Source: Ornithinicoccus sp045032955 (GTDB taxonomy: Bacteria; Actinomycetota; Actinomycetes; Actinomycetales; Dermatophilaceae). From it: 64,000 nt of DNA. The notes under the pieces were generated by a model. It was not told the origin of the DNA. It saw nothing but the letters and a program-made list of their open reading frames with translations, and searched no databases. The position numbers and the translations under genes were made by a program. The first letter of the stretch is position 1; every line of letters begins with the position of its first letter. Of the stretch, positions 8,185 to 17,987 are shown in pieces. The stretch covers positions 496,001 through 560,000 of the forward strand of contig NZ_JBJFZU010000002.1 of NCBI RefSeq assembly GCF_045032955.1. The letters are read 5' to 3'.

Positions 8185-9429
8185 GTGTCGACACTGCCCG
8201 TGGGGCTACGGACGCTGGCGATCGTCCAGGCGGGCGGGGCCGGGAGCCGGATGGACGTGCTCACCCGTGAGCGGGCCAAGCCGGCGCTGCCGTTCGCCGG
8301 CACGCACGCGCTGGTCGACTTCCCGCTGTCCACGCTGGCCGCCAGCGGTGTCGCGGACGTGTGGGTGGCGGTGCAGTACCAGTCCAGCACCCTCGACACC
8401 TACCTCGCCGGGGGAAGACCGTGGGACCTGGACCGCACCCACGGCGGTTTCCGCCGGCTCACCCCGGAGCAGGGGTCCGGCCCGGCCGAGGAGGACGGCT
8501 TCAGCCACGGCAACGCCGACGGGCTGTTCCGGCTGCGCGAGGAGATCCTGGCCTTCGACCCGGACGTGCTGCTGGTGCTCTCCGCCGACCACGTGTTCTC
8601 CGCCGACCTGCGACCGATGGTCAGCCGGCACCTGGAGCGGGGGGCCGAGTGCACGATGCTGACCGCCGAGATCGGCGTGCAGGAGGCCGCGCACAACATG
8701 GTCGTGCACACCCGCGCCGACGGCAGGGTGTCGCGGGTGGACTACAAGCCGGGCTCGACCGGCACCGGCACCGTCGCCGTGGAGATCTTCCTCTACGACC
8801 CCGCGGTGCTCGTCGCCGAGCTCGAGCGGCTGCGCGCCGACCTGCACCGGGACGACGGGGACGGCGAGGACACCGGTCTGGGCGACTTCGGCGAGCACCT
8901 GGTGCCGGCACTCGTGCAGCGCGGCCAGGTGTATGCCGACCCCCTCCCCGGCTACTGGAAGGACGTCGGGCGACCCCAGGCCTACCTGCAGGCGCACCGG
9001 GACCTGCTGACCGGGCGGGTCGACGTCTTCGACCACCCGGGCCGGCCCGTGCTGGGCCCGGGCGTCCCCGACCCGCCCGCCTGGTGCGGCGACGAGGCTC
9101 AGGTCGCCGGGTCGATGCTGGCACCGGGCAGCCGGGTCCGGGGGACCGTGCGCCGCAGCGTCCTCGGCCCTCGGGTGGAGGTGCAGGCCGGGGCCGTCGT
9201 CGAGGACAGCGTGCTGCTCTCCGACGTCGTCGTCGAGGCCGGTGCGGTGGTGCGCACCGCGGTGCTGGACGAGGGGGTCGTGGTCGGGCGCGGCGCCAGG
9301 GTCGGGGAGACGCCCGCCGGCACCCGGCTCAGCGACGAGGCCATCACCCTGGTCGGGCGGGACAGCCACATCTCCCGGGACGCCCGGATCGCCGCCGGCG
9401 CGCGGCTGGAGCCGGGCACCACCGCCTGA
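8185..9429 (+). CDS. GlgC-like sugar-phosphate nucleotidyltransferase
   Basis: This 414-residue protein resembles glucose-1-phosphate adenylyltransferase, which makes ADP-glucose for glycogen. The nucleotide-binding signature is present but divergent (LAIVQAGGAGSRM, then ERAKPALPFAG and LVDFPLSTLA). It is followed by the GNADGLFRL motif, VLSADHVF with the metal-binding aspartate, and GYWKDVGRPQAYL. A C-terminal left-handed beta-helix of hexapeptide repeats runs from about residue 300 (SVLGPRVEVQAGAVVEDSVLL). The divergent motif I means it may be a paralogue with another sugar or nucleotide. The GTG start is supported by TACACT six bases upstream. Confidence 0.78.
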   Translation: MSTLPVGLRTLAIVQAGGAGSRMDVLTRERAKPALPFAGTHALVDFPLSTLAASGVADVWVAVQYQSSTLDTYLAGGRPWDLDRTHGGFRRLTPEQGSGPAEEDGFSHGNADGLFRLREEILAFDPDVLLVLSADHVFSADLRPMVSRHLERGAECTMLTAEIGVQEAAHNMVVHTRADGRVSRVDYKPGSTGTGTVAVEIFLYDPAVLVAELERLRADLHRDDGDGEDTGLGDFGEHLVPALVQRGQVYADPLPGYWKDVGRPQAYLQAHRDLLTGRVDVFDHPGRPVLGPGVPDPPAWCGDEAQVAGSMLAPGSRVRGTVRRSVLGPRVEVQAGAVVEDSVLLSDVVVEAGAVVRTAVLDEGVVVGRGARVGETPAGTRLSDEAITLVGRDSHISRDARIAAGARLEPGTTA

Positions 9430-9498
9430 GCTCCGGCCGAGACCCACCCGATCTCCGCGGGGGGCGCCGACGCAAGGAACAAACCCCCCGCTCGTGTA

Positions 9499-9519
9499 GT
9501 TGAGCGAAGTGAACTCAAC
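9499..9519. promoter_or_regulatory. HAIR element (HspR operator) upstream of dnaK
   Basis: GTTGAGC-N7-ACTCAAC matches the HspR-associated inverted repeat (CTTGAGT-N7-ACTCAAG) closely. It lies just upstream of the -35 box of the dnaK promoter. HspR, encoded last in the same operon, should repress from here. Confidence 0.85.
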
Positions 9520-9535
9520 TTCACTGAGCGCGGGT

Positions 9536-9564
9536 TTGACAAGACGCCGCCCAATCAGCAGAGT
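9536..9564 (+). promoter_or_regulatory. dnaK operon promoter
   Basis: A perfect -35 TTGACA (9536-9541) is followed after 17 bp by CAGAGT (9559-9564), a fair -10. The promoter sits between two HAIR-like sites. A 60-nt leader with an aaggaga Shine-Dalgarno site then precedes dnaK. Confidence 0.65.
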
Positions 9565-9583
9565 TGAGTGCAGACGTGTCAAC
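9563..9583. promoter_or_regulatory. Second, degenerate HAIR element overlapping the dnaK -10
   Basis: GTTGAGT-N7-TGTCAAC keeps one perfect half-site and 5 of 7 bases of the other. It is centred 64 bp from the first HAIR and overlaps the -10 and likely start point, where a bound repressor would block initiation. Confidence 0.5.
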
Positions 9584-9627
9584 CTCGGCGCACGACGTGC
9601 GCATCGACATACCAAGGAGAGCAGTTC

Positions 9628-11522
<1,895 letters not shown>

Positions 11523-11526
<4 letters not shown>

Positions 11527-12254
11527 CGGACACCCACGGAACCCCTTCCGAGGGCGGCCCGGACGAGGGCCGTCAGGGCGAGGGCCGCGACGGCGAGAAG
11601 GTCGGGCCCGTCATCCGGGACAAGCGACGGATCGACCCGGAGACGGGTGAACGGCGCCAGCCGGAGCCCGAGGCCGCACCCGCCGACGACACCGACGGTG
11701 TCGCCGACGGTGCGGTGGCCGACGGCGGGAGCGGCGACGTCACGGCCGGCGGCGAGATGGCTGGCGACACGGCTGCGGACGACCTGACCGGTGTCGCGGA
11801 CGACCTGCACCCTGACTCCCTGCTGGCCGCGGAGCGGCTGGAGGAGATGCGCCGGATGCAGGCGGAGTTCGTCAACTTCCGCAACCGCACCCAGCGGGAG
11901 CGTGAGCTGGACAAGGGCCGCGCGACCGGGGCCGTCGTCGAGTCGCTGCTGCCGGTGCTGGACGACATCCACTCGGCCCGCGAGCACGGCGACCTCACCG
12001 AGGGCAGCCCGTTCGCGGCGATCGCCGACAAGCTCGAGCAGGCCCTGGGCCGCTTCGGTGTGGAGCGGGTCGGTGCCGTCGGCGACGTCTTCGACCCGAA
12101 CGTGCACGAGGCGCTGATGCACCTGCCCGCCGAGCAGGCCCAGCTGCCGGAGGGCACCACGGAGATGACGGTGGTGCAGGTGATGCAGCCCGGTTTCAAG
12201 GTCGGCGACCAGGTCGTGCGTGCCGCGCGCGTCGCGGTGGCGGACCCGGGCTGA
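11523..12254 (+). CDS. grpE: Nucleotide exchange factor GrpE
   Basis: This 243-residue GrpE releases ADP from DnaK. A long, acidic, probably disordered N-terminal region of about 95 residues precedes the coiled-coil helix (LLAAERLEEMRRMQAEFVNFRNRTQRE). The conserved C-terminal segment follows, including VLDDIHSAREHGDLTEGSPF, VGDVFDPNVHEALMH and TVVQVMQPGFKVGDQVVRAARVAV. The GTG start overlaps the dnaK stop in GTGA, so translation is coupled. Confidence 0.95.
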
Positions 12255-12276
12255 GACCCGCCGTGCGGCATACCCT

Positions 12277-12342
12277 GACCGGGCGGGCGTTCTGCAGCGA
12301 CAGGACGCTCGCCCGGTCGGAGCACAACGCTCGCCCGGTCGA
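12277..12342. repeat. Intergenic hairpin and two copies of a 22-bp tandem repeat
   Basis: Two direct 22-bp units (12299-12320 and 12321-12342) share the core ACGCTCGCCCGGTCG. The first unit is also the right arm of an 18-bp stem (12277-12294 with 12301-12318, 16/18 paired, 6-nt loop). The element lies between grpE and dnaJ and could set the grpE:dnaJ ratio. Related 22-bp units occur at 48703-48764 and 51800-51930. A GGCATACCCT sequence lies just upstream at 12267-12276. Confidence 0.7.
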
Positions 12343-12387
12343 GGACGCGGGCGACACGGGACGACACGAAGGAGGAGGTGAGCACCG

Positions 12388-13461
12388 ATGGTGAACCAGG
12401 ACTGGTTCGACAAGGACTTCTACGCGATCCTCGGCGTCAGCAAGGACGTCGACGCCAAGGAGCTGAAGAAGACCTACCGCAAGCTGGCGCGGCAGCACCA
12501 CCCCGACAGCAACCCCGGGGACGCGGCGTCCGAGCAGAGGTTCAAGGACGTCGGTGAGGCCTACGCGGTGCTCTCCGACCCCGAGCAGCGCAAGCAGTAC
12601 GACGCGGTGCGGCAGATGGGCGGAGGTGCCCGCTTCACCGCGGGTGCCGGCGGCCCGGGCGCCGGCGGCGGCGGCTTCGAGGACGTCTTCGCCCAGATGT
12701 TCGGCGGTGCCGGCGGTGGGCAGGGGCAGCGCTTCTCCACCGGCGGACCCGGCGGGGTGGGCGGTGTCGGCGGGGTCGATCTCGAGGACCTGCTGGGCGC
12801 CTTCGGTGGCGCCGGCGGTTTCCAGCAGCGCAGCCAGGGCGGACCGCAGGGCTTCCCGGGCGGCTTCCCCGGCGGTGGCGGCTTCACCGGCCGCGGTGGA
12901 GGTATGCCGCGCGGCCAGGACGTGCAGGCCGGCACCACCATCGACTTCCGGGCCGCGGCTTCCGGCGACACCGTCACCCTGTCCAAGCCGGACGGCGGGC
13001 GGATCACCACCCGCATCCCGGCCGGCGTCAAGGACGGCCAGAAGATCCGGCTGCGCGGCAAGGGGATGCCCGCGCCGATGCAGGGCGCCGAGCCCGGCGA
13101 CATGTACCTCACGGTCACGGTCACCCCGCACCCCGTGTTCGGGCGTGAGGGCAACCACCTCACGGTGGACCTGCCGGTGACCTTCTCCGAGGCCGCCCTC
13201 GGCGCCACCGTGCAGGTGCCGACCCTGGACGGGTCGGTCGTCAAGGTCAAGGTCGCCCCTGGCACCCCCTCCGGGCGGGTGCTGCGGGTCAAGGGCCGGG
13301 GCATCGCCACCAAGCAGAGCACCGGCGACCTGCTCGCCAAGGTGCAGGTGGTCGTCCCGCAGCGGCTCTCCGACACCGCCCAGGAGGCGGTCGAGGCGCT
13401 GCGCGCCGAGGAGGCCGGCACGGACCCGCGGGCCGAGCTGCTCCAGCGGGCCAGGGCGTGA
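12388..13461 (+). CDS. dnaJ: DnaJ-type co-chaperone lacking the zinc-finger domain
   Basis: This 357-residue Hsp40 stimulates DnaK ATP hydrolysis through its J domain (residues 1-70: DFYAILGVSKDVDAKEL, then the HPD motif in RQHHPDSNPGD). A Gly/Phe/Gln-rich linker covers about residues 75-175, followed by two beta-sandwich substrate-binding domains. No cysteine is present anywhere, so the four CXXCXGXG zinc-binding repeats of type I DnaJ are absent. It is therefore a type II (CbpA/DnaJB-like) protein in the dnaK operon. A strong Shine-Dalgarno site (aaggaggagg) precedes the ATG. A 133-bp gap with the 22-bp repeats separates it from grpE. Confidence 0.93.
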   Translation: MVNQDWFDKDFYAILGVSKDVDAKELKKTYRKLARQHHPDSNPGDAASEQRFKDVGEAYAVLSDPEQRKQYDAVRQMGGGARFTAGAGGPGAGGGGFEDVFAQMFGGAGGGQGQRFSTGGPGGVGGVGGVDLEDLLGAFGGAGGFQQRSQGGPQGFPGGFPGGGGFTGRGGGMPRGQDVQAGTTIDFRAAASGDTVTLSKPDGGRITTRIPAGVKDGQKIRLRGKGMPAPMQGAEPGDMYLTVTVTPHPVFGREGNHLTVDLPVTFSEAALGATVQVPTLDGSVVKVKVAPGTPSGRVLRVKGRGIATKQSTGDLLAKVQVVVPQRLSDTAQEAVEALRAEEAGTDPRAELLQRARA

Positions 13462-13467
13462 TGACCC

Positions 13468-13899
13468 GTGGTCGACCGTGAGACACCCGTCTACGTGATC
13501 TCGGTCGCGGCCGAGCTGGCCGGTATGCACGCGCAGACCCTGCGCCAGTACGACCGGCTCGGCCTCGTCACACCCTCCCGCACCCGCGGCGGAGGGCGGC
13601 GCTACTCCTCCCGCGACATCGACCGGCTGCGGGAGGTGCAGAACCTCTCCGCCGAGGGCGTCAGCCTGGCCGGCATCCAGCGGATCATGGACCTGGAGCT
13701 CCAGGTCGAGGGCCTGCGCGACCGTCTCGCGCAGCTGCTCGCCGAGAACGAGCAGCTCCGCGAGACCGGCCAGTCGCGGGTCTTCGCGGCGGACCTCACC
13801 GGTGAGGTCGTCGCCCTGCGGGCCGGTCGCCGACCCCGGGGCCGCTCGACCAGCACCGCCCTCGCCCTCTGGCGCCCGCAGGGCTGGCCGCGCGGCTGA
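13468..13899 (+). CDS. hspR: MerR-family heat-shock repressor HspR
   Basis: This 143-residue MerR-type regulator has a DNA-binding helix-turn-helix in residues 8-40 (YVISVAAELAGMHAQTLRQYDRLGL), the wing segment RTRGGGRRYSSRDIDRL, and a long dimerisation helix (IQRIMDLELQVEGLRDRLAQLLAENEQL). HspR binds HAIR elements and represses dnaK and clpB, using DnaK as co-repressor in Streptomyces. Both target operons are in this window with recognisable sites. The GTG start is 6 bp after the dnaJ stop. The basic C-terminal tail after residue 110 is typical of actinobacterial HspR. Confidence 0.93.
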   Translation: MVDRETPVYVISVAAELAGMHAQTLRQYDRLGLVTPSRTRGGGRRYSSRDIDRLREVQNLSAEGVSLAGIQRIMDLELQVEGLRDRLAQLLAENEQLRETGQSRVFAADLTGEVVALRAGRRPRGRSTSTALALWRPQGWPRG

Positions 13900-13961
13900 G
13901 CTCCTGAGCCTGTGCCCCAAGGCGATTGCCGCTCGCCCCCTTACCCCCTGCCCCTTGGGCG

Positions 13962-14009
13962 CACCGCGGTGGGTACGTGCTGCCAGGACAGCACATACCC
14001 ACCGCGGTG
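13962..14009. terminator. Bidirectional terminator-like hairpin
   Basis: A 21-bp stem with one mismatch (13962-13982 with 13989-14009) and a 6-nt loop lies between the convergent hspR and ABC-permease genes. Its base contains the palindrome CCACCGCGGTGG. There is no clear T-run, as is common in high-GC actinobacteria. Confidence 0.65.
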
Positions 14010-14021
14010 GCTGGCGAAGGC

Positions 14022-14864
14022 CTACTTGATCTCGCGCCGGGACACCCGCCACAGGCCGAGGGCCAGCGGCACCACGATCCAGATGAGCGTGGTGACCCCG
14101 AGCTGCTGCCATTCCTGGGCGCTGGCGTTGCTCGACTCGGCGAACGGTATGCCGGCCATCGTCGGGTCGATCCAGGCGGCCCGGTCCCGGAGCCAGCCGA
14201 CCGTCGCGGTGACGATCGAGATGACCACCGGCAGCACGAAGAACGCGGCGATCGCCAACGGCACGTTGAGCAGCAGCGCCCCGAAGGCGACACCCATCAG
14301 GATGTAGATCACCTGGATCACGGTGTAGTTGAGCACCAGTGCCCCGGTCACCGCCAGGTCGATGTCGCCACCGGCCACCGAGACCGACAGCACGTGCGCC
14401 AGTGCGGCGAGCACGAAGGTCACCGCGAGCACGACGAGTCCCAGGAGCACCGCCGCCAGCGACTTGGCGACCATGACCCGGAGCCGGCGGGGCTCCTGGG
14501 TGAAGGTGATCAGGGCCGTGCGCTGGCTCCATTCCGAGGCCGCCGTCAGGATGCCGAGCACCGGCAGCAGCACCGCCTGCGGCAGCACCGCGGTGGTGAG
14601 CAGCGCCAGGAACCCGGCCCCGTCCTCCCGGCTGAACCACATGACGAGGCCCATCGCCAGCGCGGTGACCGCGACGATGACGATCAGCAGCCACCGTCCG
14701 GCCCGGGTGTCCACGGTCTTGCGCAGCTCGGCGTGCAGCAGCTGGCCGAAGCCCAGCCCGCTACCCAGGGAGCCGGGCGGCTCCTCGCGTGCGCCGGTCG
14801 CGTCGGACCTCAGGGAGGCCTGGTCGTCGGCCGTGCCGACGGGGGTGCTGGTCGTGGAGCTCAT
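14022..14864 (-). CDS. ABC-2 type transporter permease
   Basis: This 280-residue integral membrane protein is the permease partner of the ATPase at 14861. After a charged cytoplasmic N terminus (ELRKTVDTRAGRW) come six hydrophobic segments. Family hallmarks include LTAASEWSQRTALITFTQEPRR, a cytoplasmic coupling segment typical of ABC-2 permeases of the drug or antimicrobial-peptide export class. The start overlaps the ATPase stop in ATGA. The substrate is not predictable. A divergent histidine kinase/response regulator pair may control it. Confidence 0.85.
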   Translation of the reverse strand: MSSTTSTPVGTADDQASLRSDATGAREEPPGSLGSGLGFGQLLHAELRKTVDTRAGRWLLIVIVAVTALAMGLVMWFSREDGAGFLALLTTAVLPQAVLLPVLGILTAASEWSQRTALITFTQEPRRLRVMVAKSLAAVLLGLVVLAVTFVLAALAHVLSVSVAGGDIDLAVTGALVLNYTVIQVIYILMGVAFGALLLNVPLAIAAFFVLPVVISIVTATVGWLRDRAAWIDPTMAGIPFAESSNASAQEWQQLGVTTLIWIVVPLALGLWRVSRREIK

Positions 14865-15754
14865 GCCGCCACCTCTCGTGCGTCGTCCGCGGTCAGGGTC
14901 AGGAACATCTCTTCGAGGCCACCGCCGGAGGCACCGAGGCTGGTGATGACCAGGCCCTCGTCCAGGGCGAGCCGGCCGATGGTGGCCGGGTCGGTCTGCG
15001 CGCCGAAGCCGCCCCGGGGCAGGGCCACCGGTGACAGGCCGGCCCGCTGCAGCGCGGACTCCAGGGCCGCACGGTCGGTGCCGTCCAAGACGACCCCGCC
15101 ACGGGAGAGCAGCTCCTCCTTGGTGCCCTGGGACACGATCCGACCGCGGCCGATGAGGACCAGGTCGTCGGCGACCTGCTCGACCTCGCTGAGCAGGTGC
15201 GAGCTGAGCAGCACCGTCCCTCCGTCGTCGGCGAAGTCGCGCAGCAACCCGCGCATCCACCGGATGCCCGCCGGGTCGAGGCCGTTGGCCGGCTCGTCGA
15301 GGATGAGGACGTGCGGGTCGGCGATCAGCGCGTTCGCCAGGCCCAGCCGTTGGCGCATACCGAGCGAGTAGTCCTTGACCCGCCGCTGCGCCTCCCGCGA
15401 GGACAGGCCGACCCGCTCCAGCGCGGCGTCCACCGCCTTGCCGCCGACACCGGTGACGATGGCGCTGAGCAGCAGCGTCTCCCGCCCGGTGCGACCGGCG
15501 TGCTGCGCCGAGGCGTCGAGCATGACACCGACGTGACGGGTGGGGTTGGGGAGCGCGCCGTAGGGGCGGCCCAGGATCCGGGCGCTGCCGGAGGTGGCCG
15601 GCGTGAGCCCGCACATCATCCGCATCGCGGTCGACTTGCCGGCGCCGTTCGGGCCGAGGAAGCCGGTGACACGACCGGGGGAGGCGGTGAAGGAGATGTC
15701 GTCGACGGCGGTGAAGGCGCCGTAGCGCTTGGTCAGGTGCTCGATCTGGATCAT
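14861..15754 (-). CDS. ABC transporter ATP-binding protein (DrrA/CcmA type)
   Basis: This 297-residue ATPase starts MIQIEHLTKRYGAFTAVDDI. It carries Walker A GPNGAGKST, the signature LGMRQRLGLANAL (a variant of LSGGQ common in this subfamily), Walker B VLILDEPANGLDP, and the H-loop VLLSSHLL. The C-terminal extension of about 75 residues is typical of bacitracin/daunorubicin-type exporters. It is followed by its permease with a 4-bp overlap. TACTTT on the minus strand at 15850-15855 could be its -10. Confidence 0.9.
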   Translation of the reverse strand: MIQIEHLTKRYGAFTAVDDISFTASPGRVTGFLGPNGAGKSTAMRMMCGLTPATSGSARILGRPYGALPNPTRHVGVMLDASAQHAGRTGRETLLLSAIVTGVGGKAVDAALERVGLSSREAQRRVKDYSLGMRQRLGLANALIADPHVLILDEPANGLDPAGIRWMRGLLRDFADDGGTVLLSSHLLSEVEQVADDLVLIGRGRIVSQGTKEELLSRGGVVLDGTDRAALESALQRAGLSPVALPRGGFGAQTDPATIGRLALDEGLVITSLGASGGGLEEMFLTLTADDAREVAA

Positions 15755-15903
15755 GTCACCACCCTCCGTCGCGGGGGCCGTCCCGCACATCGGTCGCCGG
15801 TCTGCGGGCGGCTGACCAAGGTCGGCGGCGTGAGGTGTCGGCCCCGACCAAAGTAGGGGCGGACGGCAGACCGACGGCCGGGGACGACCGTGTCCGGTCG
15901 CCG

Positions 15904-15909
15904 TAGGCT
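15904..15909 (+). promoter_or_regulatory. -10 element TAGGCT, leaderless start at 15917
   Basis: TAGGCT is followed by 7 nt and the ATG at 15917. No Shine-Dalgarno site is visible. Confidence 0.45.
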
Positions 15910-15916
15910 CGGTGGG

Positions 15917-17197
15917 ATGCAGCATCCACCGCCACCCCTGACCCGCTGGCAGCAGACCTGGCGGCTGGCGACGGTATGGCTGCTGGGCGGCCTGTTCTGG
16001 CTGGCGGTCTTCGCGATCACCCCGGTCGGTCAGGGGGAGCCGACCGACCGGGGCGTCGTGGACGTGCTGCTCCTGCTGGACATCGCCATCGGTCAGCTGG
16101 TCGTGGTGCTGGTCGCCTTCCGACGGCGCTGGCCGGTCGGGGTGGCTGTGGCGGTGTCCCTGCTCTCGATCCTGTCCACCTGGTCGGTCCCGGCCGTGAT
16201 GCTGGCCATACTCTCCCTGGCCACCCGGCGACGCATGCCGCCGCTGGTGGTCGTGCTGATCCTGAACGTGGCGCTCGGGGCGGTCCACGACCGCTGGATC
16301 GCGCCCATCCTCTTCCCCGACGACCCGTCGTATGCCTCGGGTCGCGGCTCCCTGCTCTCGCTCGGGCTGACCTCGGTGATCGGGCTGCTGGTCTTCGCGA
16401 TCGTCGCGCTGATCGGCTGGAACATCGGGGGTCGGCGCGAGCTGGTCAGCAGCTGGCGCGCCCAGGCCGAGACCGCCGACCGTGAGCAGTCCGCCAGGGT
16501 GGCGCAGGCCCGGCTGGCCGAGCGGGCCCGGATCGCCCGGGAGATGCACGACGTGATGGGGCACCGGCTCTCCCTGGTCGCGATGCACGCGGGGGCGTTG
16601 GCGCACCGCCCCGACCTGACCGAAGCGGAACGGACGCAGAGCGCCGAGATCGTCAGGGACGGCGCCCATCAGGCGTTGGAGGAGCTGCGGGTGGTGCTCG
16701 GGGTGCTGCGCGCCGAGGACGAGGGGAGCGGCGGGGCCGCAGCGAGCGGGACGGCCGGCGGGACCACGGACGGTGCGGCGGGGCGGGCCGTCGAGGCCCC
16801 GCAGCCCGCGTTCACCGACATCCCGTCGCTGGTGGCGGAGGTGACCAGCAGCGGGCAGCAGGTGCAGCTGGAAGCAGCGCCCGACCTGTGGGCCCGGTCG
16901 GTGGAGCTCCCGGGACCGGTGGGACGGCACGCCTACCGGGTGGTGCAGGAGGCGCTGACCAACGCCCGCCGGCACGCACCCGGGACTCGGGTGCAGGTGG
17001 AGCTGGCCGGGGGGCCGCAGGCGGGCCTGCGCGTGCTGGTCCGGAACCCGGTCGTCTCGACCGTGCCCGCGACCGGGCAGGGCTTGGGCCTCCCCGGGAT
17101 GGCCGAGCGGGTGACGCTGGCCGGGGGGACCTTCGAGGCCGGGGTGGTCGGCGGCGACTTCGCCGTGCGAGTGTGGCTGCCGTGGCGGACGACGTGA
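15917..17197 (+). CDS. Sensor histidine kinase (NarL/DesK type)
   Basis: This 426-residue membrane kinase has about five to six hydrophobic segments in residues 15-170. A HisKA_3 dimerisation domain follows with phospho-acceptor His211 in REMHDVMGHRLSL, then an HATPase domain. The HATPase N-box includes QEALTNARRHAPG and the G-box GQGLGLPGMAERV. An alanine/glycine-rich linker sits between them. It phosphorylates the response regulator whose gene overlaps its stop. The gene is divergent from an ABC exporter that is its likely target. The ATG at 15917 is favoured by TAGGCT upstream. Confidence 0.9.
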   Translation: MQHPPPPLTRWQQTWRLATVWLLGGLFWLAVFAITPVGQGEPTDRGVVDVLLLLDIAIGQLVVVLVAFRRRWPVGVAVAVSLLSILSTWSVPAVMLAILSLATRRRMPPLVVVLILNVALGAVHDRWIAPILFPDDPSYASGRGSLLSLGLTSVIGLLVFAIVALIGWNIGGRRELVSSWRAQAETADREQSARVAQARLAERARIAREMHDVMGHRLSLVAMHAGALAHRPDLTEAERTQSAEIVRDGAHQALEELRVVLGVLRAEDEGSGGAAASGTAGGTTDGAAGRAVEAPQPAFTDIPSLVAEVTSSGQQVQLEAAPDLWARSVELPGPVGRHAYRVVQEALTNARRHAPGTRVQVELAGGPQAGLRVLVRNPVVSTVPATGQGLGLPGMAERVTLAGGTFEAGVVGGDFAVRVWLPWRTT

Positions 17198-17865
17198 ACG
17201 GGGCGGCAGTCCCCCGGGTGGTGCTGGTCGACGACGACCCGCTGGTCCGGGCGGGCCTGCGGATGCTGCTCGGTGGACCGGACGGGGTGGAGGTGGTCGG
17301 CGAGGGGGACGACGGTGATCGGGTGGTCGAGCTCGTGGCCCGGCACCGGCCGGACGTCGTGCTGATGGACGTGCGGATGAGCCGGGTCGACGGGTTGACG
17401 GCGACCCGGGAGGTGCTGCGGCGCTGGCCGGAGACCAAGATCCTGGTGCTCACGACCTTCGACGCCGACGAGCTGGTGCTGGAGGCGCTCCGCGCGGGGG
17501 CCCGGGGCTTCGTGCTCAAGGACACCCCGCCGCAGCGGCTCGTCGCCGCGGTCCACGAGGTGGCCTCCGGTGACCACGCCCTCTCCCCGTCGGTGGCCTC
17601 GCTGCTGGTGCGCGAGGTGGCCGGTGGCGCGCGGGCTGCCTCGGACGACCGGGGAGCCAGGGCACGGGCCTCGCTGGATCTGCTGACCGAGCGTGAGGTC
17701 GAGGTGGCCCGGGCGGTGGCCCGGGGCGGCTCCAACGCCGAGATCAGCCGCGAGCTCTACCTGGGCATCCCCACCGTCAAGGCGCACGTCTCGAGCATCC
17801 TGGCCAAGCTCGACCTGACCAACCGGGTGCAGGTCGCCCTGGTGGTCCACGACGCCGAGCGCTGA
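17194..17865 (+). CDS. LuxR/NarL-family response regulator
   Basis: This 223-residue regulator has a receiver domain (RVVLVDDDPLVRAGLRMLL, phospho-acceptor Asp59 in VVLMDVRMSRVDG, conserved Lys in FVLKDTPP). The C-terminal helix-turn-helix is LLTEREVEVARAVARGGSNAEISRELYL followed by TVKAHVSSILAKLDL. I chose the GTG at 17194 because it overlaps the kinase stop in GTGA; the GTG at 17182 is an alternative four codons upstream. It likely controls the divergent ABC exporter genes. Confidence 0.9.
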   Translation: MNGAAVPRVVLVDDDPLVRAGLRMLLGGPDGVEVVGEGDDGDRVVELVARHRPDVVLMDVRMSRVDGLTATREVLRRWPETKILVLTTFDADELVLEALRAGARGFVLKDTPPQRLVAAVHEVASGDHALSPSVASLLVREVAGGARAASDDRGARARASLDLLTEREVEVARAVARGGSNAEISRELYLGIPTVKAHVSSILAKLDLTNRVQVALVVHDAER

Positions 17866-17902
17866 GGCATACCTCGCCCCTTGCCCCTTGCCTGCCACCC
17901 GA

Positions 17903-17970
17903 GTGCGGTCACCCTAGCCGGACCTTCATCACGCTTTAGGGCGATGAAGGTCCCTCTAGCGTGACCGCAC
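17903..17970. repeat. 68-bp palindromic element, copy 1
   Basis: Two 28-nt arms (17903-17930 and 17943-17970, 25/28 complementary) flank a 12-nt centre. It follows the response-regulator stop by 37 bp and could act as a terminator. A second copy with the same 28-12-28 layout lies at 19038-19105 in inverted orientation, so the two bracket the DUF559/AbiEi genes. Confidence 0.8.
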
Positions 17971-17987
17971 GCCGAGGAGGACGCGGC

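Noticed and set aside
9568..9627. Upstream in-frame start of dnaK
   Set aside because: It lies inside the second HAIR region. The ATG at 9628 has a proper Shine-Dalgarno site and begins the conserved DnaK sequence.
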